Shown: positions 7,966 through 16,138 of the stretch, piece after piece
How positions within the stretch are numbered: position 1 is the first letter of the stretch
How the letters are laid out: every line of letters begins with the position of its first letter
DNA from: Flavobacterium sp. N502536
GTDB lineage: Bacteria; Bacteroidota; Bacteroidia; Flavobacteriales; Flavobacteriaceae
DNA length: 64,000 nucleotides
Direction of reading: 5' to 3'
Assembly: GCF_025947345.1 (NCBI RefSeq)
Contig: NZ_CP110011.1
Location: forward strand, 868,001 to 932,000
Translations under genes and position numbers: made by a program
The notes under the pieces: generated by a model
The model's database searches: none
What the model saw: the letters and a program-made list of their open reading frames with translations, nothing else
Told to the model about the DNA's origin: nothing

Positions 7966-8835
7966 ATGAAAAAAAATACAGCCTTACTCCTATTATTATT
8001 GGTTACTACTTTAACTTTTGCACAACGAAGAGAAAAAATAAAAGGTTCTAAAATTGTAACGACCTCCGTAAAAGAAGTTGGTGCATTTGATGGCATTGAA
8101 GCTGATGACAATTTAGAAGTATACCTGGAACGAGGTGAGAAAAACGAAATTAGAATCGAAGCCGATGACAACCTGCACGAGATCATCGGAATGGATTTAA
8201 GAGAAAAAGTACTTCGCCTGTACACCACCAAAGAGAGTACTATTTTCAAAAAACTAGTGGTTCACGTTATCTATACCAGTTCGTTAAAAACGGCAATCGC
8301 TAAAAATGAGGCTGTAATTTATGCGATTCAGGAGCTTCAGTTAGACGACATCACGTTCCACAGCTTTGATTATGCCAAATTATTATTAAACGTAAACTCT
8401 AAAAAATTCAGTTTGTTTGCAGATGACAAATCCAAAACAGAACTGAACTTAAAATCGGAAGATGCTACTTTACAGTTGAGCAAAAATTCTTCTATCAAAA
8501 CATTAGTTTCTGCTATAAAATTCAAATGTGACTTATACCAAAAAACAACTGCCGCTATTGAAGGTATTGCCGAAAAAGCGACTATTCGTTTAGACAATAA
8601 CTCCGTTTTTACAGGAATTAAATTTACTTTAAAAGAGGCCAATGTTACCACCGAAGGTTCTGCCGTTGCCACGATACTAGCCGAAAACACGCTGGCGATT
8701 GCAGCCGGAGACAAATCGGAGATCTCTTTATTTGGGAATCCAAAAATCGACCTTACCCGTTTTAGCGAAGAAGCCAAACTGATCAAAAAAACAAGTCCGG
8801 TAAAAGCTAAAGCCGCTACGCCGTTGCAGGGGTAG
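7966..8835 (+). CDS. Exported GIN-domain (DUF2807) protein
   Basis: This 289-residue protein has a signal peptide (MKKNTALLLLLLVTTLTFAQ). A head GIN domain starts at KIKGSKIVTTSVKEVGAFDGIEADDNLEVYLERGEKNEIRIEADDNLHEII, whose opening is closely similar to the GIN lipoprotein just upstream, so the pair are probably paralogues. The rest is a series of short beta-strand turns without the ASSGG words. The last ~25 residues (KLIKKTSPVKAKAATPLQG) are basic. It has its own promoter and no lipobox, so it is probably periplasmic or surface-exposed. The function is unknown. Confidence 0.85.
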   Translation: MKKNTALLLLLLVTTLTFAQRREKIKGSKIVTTSVKEVGAFDGIEADDNLEVYLERGEKNEIRIEADDNLHEIIGMDLREKVLRLYTTKESTIFKKLVVHVIYTSSLKTAIAKNEAVIYAIQELQLDDITFHSFDYAKLLLNVNSKKFSLFADDKSKTELNLKSEDATLQLSKNSSIKTLVSAIKFKCDLYQKTTAAIEGIAEKATIRLDNNSVFTGIKFTLKEANVTTEGSAVATILAENTLAIAAGDKSEISLFGNPKIDLTRFSEEAKLIKKTSPVKAKAATPLQG

Positions 8836-9165
8836 AGTTTGTGGTTTGGAAAGGTTTCAAGTTTCAGGTTTCAAGTTGGAATGAGGGGAATTGATAAAGC
8901 GATAATGAACACCTAACCTACTAATCTCGCAGAAACGCAAAGACGCAAAGTTTTTACTTTTTAAAATATACCGGGCTGACTAACTGGTAAACAAAAAACA
9001 AAAAGTCCATTCGCAAAAACGAATGGACTTTTTCTATTTTAAGAGTTCCAACAACTTGAAACTTGAAACTTTCAGACTTGAAACTCTCCTTTGTTCCTTT
9101 GCACCTTTGTTCCTTTGCATCTAAAACTTAGAACCTAAGAACCTCAGTCCCTCAGAACCTTTCCT
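8836..9165. repeat. Gene-free gap with word repeats and a bidirectional terminator
   Basis: No gene is visible. The gap holds AGGTTTCAAGTTTCAGG-type words (8852-8879), CGCAAAGACGCAAAG words (8926-8957), a terminator (9001-9033), the complementary words aacttgaaacttgaaac (9053-9092), then runs of tcctttgcacc and gaacctcagtcc (9090-9165). The first and last word families return at 24738-24784 and 60540-60570. Confidence 0.6.
9001..9033. terminator. Bidirectional terminator between the GIN gene and trxB
   Basis: aaaagtccattcg (9001-9013) pairs perfectly with cgaatggactttt (9020-9032), with A- and T-rich flanks on both sides. It can stop both convergent transcripts. Confidence 0.8.
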
Positions 9166-10113
9166 CTACTCCTTCGCAGCAAGATATCTCTCTGCATCCA
9201 GGGCAGCCATACATCCGGTACCCGCAGCAGTAATTGCCTGACGGTACACATGATCGGCAGCATCTCCGGCTACGAAAACACCTTCTACATTTGTTTTAGA
9301 AGTTCCCGGAACATTTACGATATAACCGGTTTCATCCAATGTGATGTACTCTGAAAAAATATCGGTGTTTGGTTTATGACCAATAGCAACAAAAAATCCG
9401 GTTGCCGGGATGTCAAAAACTTCTCCGGTAGTTTTGTTTTTTGCTTTTATCGCATGTACTACGCTGTTGTCTCCTAAAACCTCAACAGTATCGTGATTCA
9501 TTAAGATCTCGATATTTTCGGTTTTACGAACGCGTTCTTCCATGATTTTTGAAGCTCTGAATTTTTCACTTCTTACCAACATCGTTACTTTTTTACAAAG
9601 TTTAGACAAGTAATGTGCTTCCTCACAAGCTGAATCTCCAGCTCCAACAATAACAACTTCCTGATTACGGTAGAAAAACCCGTCACAAACAGCACAAGCC
9701 GAAACTCCGCCTCCCATTTGCAAATAATGCTGCTCTGATGGCAAGCCTAAATATTTAGCCGAAGCCCCTGTAGAAATAATAACGGTTTCACAGTGTAACT
9801 CGATTGTATCGTTAATCCAAACTTTATGAATATCTCCTGAAAAATCAACTTTTGTAGCCCATCCATCACGAATATCAGCACCAAAACGTTTTGCTTGTTC
9901 TTGTAACTGAATCATCATTTCCGGTCCTGTAACACCATCAACATATCCTGGAAAATTTTCCACTTCGTTAGTTGTAGTCAACTGACCACCTGGCTGCATT
10001 CCCTGATATAAAACTGGATTCATATTTGCTCTGGCAGCATAAATAGCCGCAGTGTAACCCGCCGGACCAGAACCAATAATAAGGCATTTAATTTTTTCGA
10101 TTGTATCTGACAT
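9166..10113 (-). CDS. trxB: Thioredoxin-disulfide reductase
   Basis: This 315-residue protein transfers electrons from NADPH through FAD to thioredoxin in the cytoplasm. Visible features are the FAD-binding GSGPAG at residues 14-19, the redox-active CAVC at 140-143 followed by DGFFYRNQEVVIVGAGDSACEEA (NADPH-binding glycine motif), and the late FAD motif GVFVAGDAADHVYRQAITAAGTGCMAALDAERYL. The length is normal for the low-molecular-weight class. The gene is alone on its strand with a -7 box at 10143-10150. Confidence 0.97.
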   Translation of the reverse strand: MSDTIEKIKCLIIGSGPAGYTAAIYAARANMNPVLYQGMQPGGQLTTTNEVENFPGYVDGVTGPEMMIQLQEQAKRFGADIRDGWATKVDFSGDIHKVWINDTIELHCETVIISTGASAKYLGLPSEQHYLQMGGGVSACAVCDGFFYRNQEVVIVGAGDSACEEAHYLSKLCKKVTMLVRSEKFRASKIMEERVRKTENIEILMNHDTVEVLGDNSVVHAIKAKNKTTGEVFDIPATGFFVAIGHKPNTDIFSEYITLDETGYIVNVPGTSKTNVEGVFVAGDAADHVYRQAITAAGTGCMAALDAERYLAAKE

Positions 10114-10142
10114 AATATGATTGTATTATTAATTAATGGTCA

Positions 10143-10150
10143 CAAAAATA
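10143..10150 (-). promoter_or_regulatory. Predicted -7 box for trxB
   Basis: CAAAAATA reads TATTTTTG on the minus strand, matching TAnnTTTG, 30 bases upstream of the trxB ATG. Confidence 0.5.
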
Positions 10151-10412
10151 AGTTTTTATTGTCGGAAATAAGAATGGATTGCATTAGTTTTAACTATTCT
10201 CTAATAGAGAATTTATTCCCGTCGGGAAATTGAAAATCTTTTCCTGCTTTGTCTCTACAATTAATCGATAAGGTTATTGGAACCGCGTTCACAACGGGAG
10301 ATTTATTTTGATTAAATACTCCTGCTATTTCAGCCCTTTTCTAAGTTTGAAATCGCTTCGGCTGACAACCAAAAGAACCCGCCTCTTTTAAAATCTGAAT
10401 TTAATTTTTACT
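10151..10412. other. Gene-free gap with two adjacent palindromes
   Basis: Between the divergent trxB and hydrolase promoters I see no coding potential. Two small palindromes lie side by side: attctct/agagaat (10196-10202 with 10206-10212) and ttcccg/cgggaa (10216-10221 with 10223-10228). They could be regulator sites for either gene; nothing in the sequence identifies the protein. Confidence 0.4.
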
Positions 10413-10420
10413 TATATTTG
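10413..10420 (+). promoter_or_regulatory. Predicted -7 box (TATATTTG) for the secreted hydrolase
   Basis: TATATTTG lies 49 bases before the ATG at 10469. It overlaps the furthest-upstream in-frame start (TTG 10418), which argues that the ATG is the true start. Confidence 0.55.
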
Positions 10421-10468
10421 ACAGGCTTATTGATCGGGTATTTAAAAACAAAAACACTAGCTATCAAT

Positions 10469-12358
10469 ATGAAAACAAAGGGCTATTTTTTGTACTTCGT
10501 ATGGTGTATGGTCCAGATCGTATCCGGACAGTCTTTGCGATCAGACGAAATTCGCTTTTTAAATTTCACTCCTGTGATCGACGGAAAACCGGATCGCCAA
10601 CTACTGCATTTGAAGCAAAAGGAATTCCATCACTTTTTTTCGTTCGACAATGTGGGCGCCAGCCGTACGAAGATCACTTATTTAATGGGTTATACTCCCA
10701 CGCATCTCTATTTGTATATCGAGGCCGCAGCCGACAGTATTACCTATCGGGACAGAGGATTTATCAATGGGGACGGATTTAAATTACTGCTGGCAAAACG
10801 GCAAAAAGATTCCCTTACCGACGAGTATTACGATATTGCATTTTCGCCTTCTAAAGACAAAAAATACTGGGCAAGAAAAAGAATCTGGGATTACAACAGA
10901 AATCAAAGCCATGGAAAAAAGTTAAGTTCTGAAACCCACTTTGAGGAAGCCTTTTATGACGGGAAAGCCAGATTTGAAATCTTATTGGCATGGAAAGATG
11001 TTGAGCCTTACCATCCGTGGTTTTCCAACCAATTGGGATACAACCTTTATTTTGCAAAAGCAATCGCAAACGATGCTGCTACCGGTTATTCGGTTGTTAA
11101 AGATGAAGGCATATGGGATGAGGAAATTCCGAAAAGAAACTTCATTCCAATTGTTTTTGAAAAACCCAAAAACAACAATACAGCCGCTCTGATCGCTAAA
11201 CTTACCCAAAGAAACATCCGCGTTGATGATGCTGTGCAGCTAGATTTGATGACGCTATCAAAAACGGCCGAAAACAGATCTATTGAAATCACGATTCGGG
11301 ATAATTCTTCCAAAATAGTGCTGGATACCAAAATCAACTGTACTCTTAAAAATAAAATACAGCACAAACTTACTTCCTTTAAATTCCGCAATCCGAAACC
11401 GGGTGTTTATCATTTTCTTAGCCGTTCGGGTAAGGATACGATTGGACAGTATGATTTTGTTGTTTTTCCCAAATTTAATTTTGACAGCATCCGTTCGCAA
11501 ATCACACAGAATCAACATCATTTAGCCTACGGCACCGTAAATACCTTATTGTTCAAAGCAAATGAAGTAGAAAAGCAGCTATTTCAATTAAAGTCTTATG
11601 AAACCGGCAAGAAACTATTAGAGCAGTATTTTCTTTTTGAGACGGAGTTGCTCTCTTTTTTAAAAGGAAATGACCCATACAAAGGCATTACAAAACCTTA
11701 CCGAAGAGCTTTTAAATCAAAATACGACAACAGCTTTCAGCCTTACACGATAAAGCTTCCCCCGGACTATTCTCCTGCAAAAAAATATCCTCTTCTGGTA
11801 TTTCTTCATGGCAGCGGACAGGACGAACAGACTGTGCTGAATCAGGCCAGAAGCGGAGGTGATTTTATTGAAGTAGCTCCATTTGGCAGAGACCAATACA
11901 ATTGTTACGATTCCGACAGTTCGCAAAAGGACATTGTGGAAGCCATAGAAGATGTACTCGCACATTTTTCGGCTGACCCAAATAAAATGATCATTGCCGG
12001 ATTTTCGATGGGAGGTTATGGTGCCTTACGAACCTATTATCAGCATCCTGAACTTTACAAAGGGGTGGCTGTATTTGCAGGCCATCCGGATTTGGCAAAC
12101 GACTGGCTGGGTTCCGGACATCCGAATTTTCTGGAGGACCAATTTCTTACTCCCTTTTCAAAAATCCCTGTTTTTATTTATCATGGCAGAAAAGACGGAG
12201 CTTTGCCGGTTGCCAAAGCAGAAGAATTAATACGTAAACTTAAATCAAACGGAATTCAGGTAACCGAAAGAATAATGAAGGACAAAACCCACGAATATCC
12301 TGATGACGAAACGAACCGGATTTATTTTGAGTGGCTGACCAAAATCGCCGAAAAGTAA
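10469..12358 (+). CDS. Secreted alpha/beta-hydrolase (esterase D/feruloyl-esterase-like) with N-terminal beta-sandwich
   Basis: From ATG 10469 the product has 629 residues and a signal peptide (YFLYFVWCMVQIVSGQ). The first ~210 residues resemble a CBM9/DOMON-like beta-sandwich (LYIEAAADSITYRDRGFINGDGFKLLL, RFEILLAWKDVEPY). A linker domain follows, then a C-terminal hydrolase: KYPLLVFLHGSGQDEQTVLNQ, the nucleophile elbow GFSMGGYGALRTYYQHPELYKG, the acid in IYHGRKDGALPV and a late His in KDKTHEYPD. The arrangement matches phospholipase/carboxylesterase and polyhydroxybutyrate-depolymerase-like enzymes exported by Bacteroidota. The substrate is unknown; a polysaccharide ester is plausible because of the beta-sandwich. 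The start was chosen from the promoter position and signal peptide. Confidence 0.8.
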   Translation: MKTKGYFLYFVWCMVQIVSGQSLRSDEIRFLNFTPVIDGKPDRQLLHLKQKEFHHFFSFDNVGASRTKITYLMGYTPTHLYLYIEAAADSITYRDRGFINGDGFKLLLAKRQKDSLTDEYYDIAFSPSKDKKYWARKRIWDYNRNQSHGKKLSSETHFEEAFYDGKARFEILLAWKDVEPYHPWFSNQLGYNLYFAKAIANDAATGYSVVKDEGIWDEEIPKRNFIPIVFEKPKNNNTAALIAKLTQRNIRVDDAVQLDLMTLSKTAENRSIEITIRDNSSKIVLDTKINCTLKNKIQHKLTSFKFRNPKPGVYHFLSRSGKDTIGQYDFVVFPKFNFDSIRSQITQNQHHLAYGTVNTLLFKANEVEKQLFQLKSYETGKKLLEQYFLFETELLSFLKGNDPYKGITKPYRRAFKSKYDNSFQPYTIKLPPDYSPAKKYPLLVFLHGSGQDEQTVLNQARSGGDFIEVAPFGRDQYNCYDSDSSQKDIVEAIEDVLAHFSADPNKMIIAGFSMGGYGALRTYYQHPELYKGVAVFAGHPDLANDWLGSGHPNFLEDQFLTPFSKIPVFIYHGRKDGALPVAKAEELIRKLKSNGIQVTERIMKDKTHEYPDDETNRIYFEWLTKIAEK

Positions 12359-12430
12359 TGCTTCTGATTCAAATAAAATCCGAAAAACTCTGATAACGGC
12401 AAGAAAAACAAACCATTGCACAGAAACAAA

Positions 12431-12464
12431 AAGGTCTCTTTTAAATTGTTTTAAAAGAGACCTT
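12431..12464. terminator. Strong bidirectional terminator
   Basis: aaggtctcttttaaa pairs perfectly over 15 bp with tttaaaagagacctt around a TTGT loop. It lies between the convergent hydrolase gene and the T9SS protein gene and could serve both. Confidence 0.8.
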
Positions 12465-12516
12465 AGCTTGTTGGAATTACTTTTTTCCGTATATTTCAAA
12501 AAAAGAATAGTATCTT

Positions 12517-14202
12517 TTATTGTACCATAATTTTCTCGGTTGATTCTGCTCCATCCTGACGTACTTTCAGGATATAAACTCCTTTTTGCAAACCTTGAAT
12601 AAGCACTTCTTTATTAGTGGTCTGAACAGAAAAAACCTTTTTACCGGACAGATCAAACAGTTCCACCTCCATTACAACAACCGATCTGGTTTGTATGTAT
12701 AACCTTCCATGTGGCACAGGATTCGGATAAACTACAAAACCTTCAATTTCAGTATTCACTACTCCCAAACTATTTTTTTCGACTGTTACCGTATACGTTT
12801 TTGCTGTACCATCCTGAGCTGTAACTTCTATTGTAACAGCGGTACTGGCCCCGGCAGCTAAATTTATTTCCGGCGAAGGTTTTCCACTAGCCACTGCTGC
12901 TCCATTTACTTTAACCGTCGCATTAGCGTCGCTGGTAACCGGCGTTACCGTTATGCTATTCACGTCAGCAGCTACCTTTGCGGTATAAGCTGTCGTTGCG
13001 GAGGAAAAAGCAGTACTCAGAGCTCCGGCACTCAAACTTAAATTACTTAAAGTAGCTATATTACTCAGCGTAGTAACTGTTGCGGGATTACTGGTATTTG
13101 TTGTGGTTAAATAAACAGGATAGGCAGGGTGGTCTCCGTTTAACTCCACGACCATAACCTGATAGATTTCCCCCGAATCCAGCCCTTTTATTTCTGTTTC
13201 ATTGGTAGATAAATAATACCCAATAACATACCAACCTGATGCTCCAATTTGATCACCCATACCATAAACAGTGTCCGATAAAAAATACTTATTAGGCAAA
13301 ACAGGGATATCAGCTGTACCTGCATGCATCAACACCATCCTCCGGTTTCCGTTTCCATTGGTCCACTGCACCCTGGTACCGGTCGCGGTTGTATTGGTAA
13401 AAGTAAGATTACTTGCCTGAATCGTTGGTGACGGGTTGAACCTGATAACATCTATCATATATTTTTTTACAGCACCATCCTTGGCTGTAACTTCTATTGT
13501 AATTGTAGTAGGATTAGCGGTTTGCAGATTACCAATCACTTGCGAAGGATTTCCACTAGCTACTGCTACTCCATTTACTTTTACTGTCGCATGGCTATCG
13601 GTGGTAACCGGTGTTACTGTTATACTACTAACGGCATTAGATACCGTGACCCAATAATCTGTAATTCTGGATGAAAAAACCTTATTCCAAATTCCGTCAC
13701 TAGTACTCAAATTACTTAAAGTAGCCACATTGTTAGGTATAGTCAGTGCCGCAGGGTTACTGCTGTTTGTTGTTCTTAAATAAAATTTATTATAAGCAAT
13801 ATCATTATAATAATCAAGCACCTGTACCTGGTAGATAGCCCCGAAAGTTAAATCTCCCACACTCACCATATTATTGTCTGCAGCAATAGCGACACAATAC
13901 CAGCCTGATGTGTCAATTTGACTTCCCGAACCAAAAAAAGGACTAGGCCTGTAATAAACGTTATCGACCGGCATGGCATTGGGGCTGGCAGTTGTTCCTT
14001 TGCGCATAAATACTGCCCTATGATTTCCATTTCCTGGTTTCCAACTAATAGTAGCTGTTGTTTCTGTGATATTCGTAAAAACAATATCGGAAGCTTGAAT
14101 CGTAGGTGCCTGCGCCACCGCCGTTTGAAAAACTGAGAAAAAAGCGATCACATAAACCCAAAAAGGCTTTTTTGTAAAAAAGAAAGTAAAAGTACAAGTC
14201 AT
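12517..14202 (-). CDS. T9SS-sorted surface protein with cadherin-like beta-sandwich domains
   Basis: From the ATG at 14202 the product has 561 residues and a signal peptide (PFWVYVIAFFSVFQTAVAQ). It contains a duplicated pair: a fibronectin-like segment (IQASDIVFTNITETTATISWKPGNGNHRAVFMRKG, repeated as IQASNLTFTNTTATGTRVQW...) followed by a cadherin-like beta-sandwich (ATLSNLSTSDGIW..., ATLSNLSLSAGAL...SITVTPVTSDANATVKVNG). The end is a type A T9SS sorting domain (VYPNPVPHGRLYIQT, ELFDLSGKKVFSV, LQKGVYILKV, EKIMVQ). No enzymatic site is visible; adhesion or ligand binding is likely. An upstream in-frame ATG at 14301 would put 33 residues before the signal peptide and is rejected. Confidence 0.85.
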   Translation of the reverse strand: MTCTFTFFFTKKPFWVYVIAFFSVFQTAVAQAPTIQASDIVFTNITETTATISWKPGNGNHRAVFMRKGTTASPNAMPVDNVYYRPSPFFGSGSQIDTSGWYCVAIAADNNMVSVGDLTFGAIYQVQVLDYYNDIAYNKFYLRTTNSSNPAALTIPNNVATLSNLSTSDGIWNKVFSSRITDYWVTVSNAVSSITVTPVTTDSHATVKVNGVAVASGNPSQVIGNLQTANPTTITIEVTAKDGAVKKYMIDVIRFNPSPTIQASNLTFTNTTATGTRVQWTNGNGNRRMVLMHAGTADIPVLPNKYFLSDTVYGMGDQIGASGWYVIGYYLSTNETEIKGLDSGEIYQVMVVELNGDHPAYPVYLTTTNTSNPATVTTLSNIATLSNLSLSAGALSTAFSSATTAYTAKVAADVNSITVTPVTSDANATVKVNGAAVASGKPSPEINLAAGASTAVTIEVTAQDGTAKTYTVTVEKNSLGVVNTEIEGFVVYPNPVPHGRLYIQTRSVVVMEVELFDLSGKKVFSVQTTNKEVLIQGLQKGVYILKVRQDGAESTEKIMVQ

Positions 14203-14463
14203 ATTGAAATTATTTTTTGAGTTATTAATTATCTTTCCGACATTTATTATAGGATAATTCCTAATTATAAACGACACGATAAAATAACACAAAAAAAACA
14301 CTGCACTTTTTCAGAAGTAATAATCGTAACGATAGTATCAATAACTGTAGCTTTGTTTTGAACAAGCGTGGTACTGTTTTAAAAAAAATAAACGCATTGA
14401 AACCAAACACAATCACCGTACCTACCCACCGGTTAAAAACGTCGGCTATAATTTAAGTTGAGA

Positions 14464-15861
14464 GCAAAAAAAAAGTCTTTCCAAAAAATGAAAAGACTTT
14501 TGTCGGGGTGGCAGGATTCGAACCTGCGGCCTTCCCGATTCCTATCGGGACGAGATAACCGTTCGAATATTTCATTTAAGTGTAGAGCAAAAAAAAAGTC
14601 TCTCCAAAAAATGAAAAGACTTTTGTCGGGGTGGCAGGATTCGAACCTGCGGCCTTCCCGATTCCGATCGGGACGCGATAACCGTTCGAATATTTCATTT
14701 AAGTGTAGAGCAAAAAAAAAAGTCTCTCCAAAATATGAAAAGACTTTTGTCGGGTGCCCCGATTCGAACCTGCACACTTCCCGATTCCGATCGGGACGCG
14801 ATAACCGTTCTGCCTATTTCATTTAAGTTTAAAGCAAAAAAAAGCCTTTTCAAAAAAACGAAAAGCCTTTTGTCGGGGTGCCCCGATTCGAACCTGCGGC
14901 CTTCCCGATTCCGATCGGGACGAGATAACCGTTCGAATATTTCATTTAAGTATAGAGCAAAAAAAAAGCCTTTTCAAAAAAATGAAAAGACTTTTGTCGG
15001 GGTGGCAGGATTCGAACCTGCGGACTTCCCGATTCCGATCGGGATGCGATAACCGTTCTGGCTATTTCATTTAAGTGTAGAGCAAAAAAAAGTCTTCTCA
15101 AAAAAATGAAAAGACTTTTGTCGGGGTGGCAGGATTCGAACCTGCGGACTTCCCGATTCCGATCGGGATGCGATAACCGTTCTGGCTATTTCATTTAAGT
15201 GTAGAGCAAAAAAAAAAGTCTTCTCAAAAAAATGAAAAGACTTTTGTCGGGGTGGCAGGATTCGAACCTGCGGCCTTCCCGATTCCGATCGGGACGAAAT
15301 AACCGTTCTACCTATTTCATTTAAGTGTAGAGCAAAAAAAAAGTCTTCTCAAAAAATGAAAAGACTTTTGTCGGGCTGCCCCGATTCGAACCTGCGGCCT
15401 TCCCGATTCCGATCGGGACGCAATAACCGTTCGATATATCATTTAAGTTGACAGCAAAAAAAAAGTCTTTCCAAAAAATGAAAAGACTTTTGTCGGGGTG
15501 GCAGGATTCGAACCTGCGGCCTTCCCGATTCCGATCGGGACGCGATAACCGTTCGAATCTATCATTTAAGTTGAGAGCAAAAAAAAAGTCTTTCCAAAAA
15601 ATGAAAAGACTTTTGTCGGGGTGCCCCGATTCGAACCTGCGGCCTTCCCGATTCCGATCGGGACGAGATAACCGTTCGAATATTTCATTTAAGTGTAGAG
15701 CAAAAAAAAAGTCTTTCAAAAAAATGAAAAGACTTTTGTCGGGGTGGCAGGATTCGAACCTGCGGCCTTCCCGATTCCGATCGGGACGCGATAACCGTTC
15801 GGATATATCATCTAAATTTAAAGCAAAAAAAAAGTCTTTCCAAAATATGAAAAGACTTTTG
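14464..15861 (-). repeat. Tandem array of eleven tRNA-Pro-derived units (~124 bp each)
   Basis: Read on the minus strand, each unit is: a spacer (ttaaatgaaatattcg); GGTTATCGCG from the D-arm end; a palindrome TCCCGATCGGAATCGGGA where the anticodon arm should be; AGGCC; the T-arm with GGTTCGAATCC; the 3' acceptor strand CACCCCG; then a terminator hairpin. In plus coordinates the GTCGGG landmark starts at 14502, 14625, 14749, 14872, 14996, 15120, 15246, 15370, 15492, 15615 and 15738, and then in the intact tRNA at 15861. The period is 122-126 bp. No unit has the 5' acceptor strand CGGGGTG, so none can fold as a complete tRNA. Four units (3, 4, 8 and 10) also have an altered T-stem. The array probably grew by unequal crossing-over from the tRNA 3' end; its role is unknown. 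Confidence 0.93.
15825..15860 (-). terminator. Terminator of tRNA-Pro
   Basis: On the minus strand AAAAGTCTTT, a short loop and AAAGACTTTTTTT directly follow the tRNA 3' end. Slightly varied copies of this hairpin are part of every unit of the neighbouring array. Confidence 0.8.
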
Positions 15862-15936
15862 TCGGGGTGGCAGGATTCGAACCTGCGGCCTCCTGCTCCC
15901 AAAGCAGGCGCGATAACCGGGCTACGCTACACCCCG
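15862..15936 (-). tRNA. tRNA-Pro(UGG)
   Basis: The minus strand folds into a full cloverleaf of 75 bases. The acceptor is CGGGGTG/CACCCCG with discriminator A; the D-stem is GCG/CGC; the anticodon stem is CCTGC/GCAGG with loop TTTGGGA, giving anticodon TGG (Pro); the variable loop is AGGCC; the T-arm is GCAGG-TTCGAAT-CCTGC. CCA is not encoded. A promoter lies just upstream and a terminator just downstream. It is the only complete tRNA among the twelve related copies here. Confidence 0.97.
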
Positions 15937-15946
15937 TAAGCGGGTG

Positions 15947-15977
15947 CAAAGATAGAACTATTTTTTACTTATCCAAC
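15947..15977 (-). promoter_or_regulatory. Promoter of tRNA-Pro
   Basis: On the minus strand GTTG is followed, after 19 bases from its TTG, by TATCTTTG, a full Bacteroidota -33/-7 pair. Transcription would start near 15940, a few bases before the tRNA. None of the array units has a comparable promoter. Confidence 0.7.
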
Positions 15978-16138
15978 AACAATTTTAAAAATATCAGTTT
16001 TTTTTATTTTCAAAATAGCAGCAGAGCTTCCAAAGTCTACTATCGTCTTTTTCTATTAACACGAAAAAAGCTTAAAAGCCCTCATCGTATCAAAATGTTA
16101 TTATATTTACAAGTTCATAACATTAAACTCGTTTCCCT

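Noticed and set aside
10418..10468. Extended start of the secreted hydrolase (TTG at 10418)
   Set aside because: The TTG lies inside a perfect -7 promoter box, and the signal peptide starts cleanly at the ATG at 10469.
14203..14301. Extended start of the T9SS protein (ATG at 14301)
   Set aside because: It would add 33 AT-coded residues in front of an ordinary signal peptide.
14464..15861. CRISPR array
   Set aside because: The period is ~124 bp and nearly the whole unit is conserved; there are no unique spacers of 30-40 bp and no cas genes.
14464..15861. A cluster of eleven functional tRNA genes
   Set aside because: None of the units has the 5' acceptor strand or a normal D-arm, and four have a broken T-stem. 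Only the copy at 15862-15936 folds completely.
14433..15939. Long open frames on both strands through the tRNA-derived array (repeating words such as GWQDSNLRPSRF)
   Set aside because: They arise because a ~124-bp tRNA-like unit stays open when repeated. The words are translations of the T-arm and acceptor of a tRNA and are well known as false proteins; no start signal or promoter fits.
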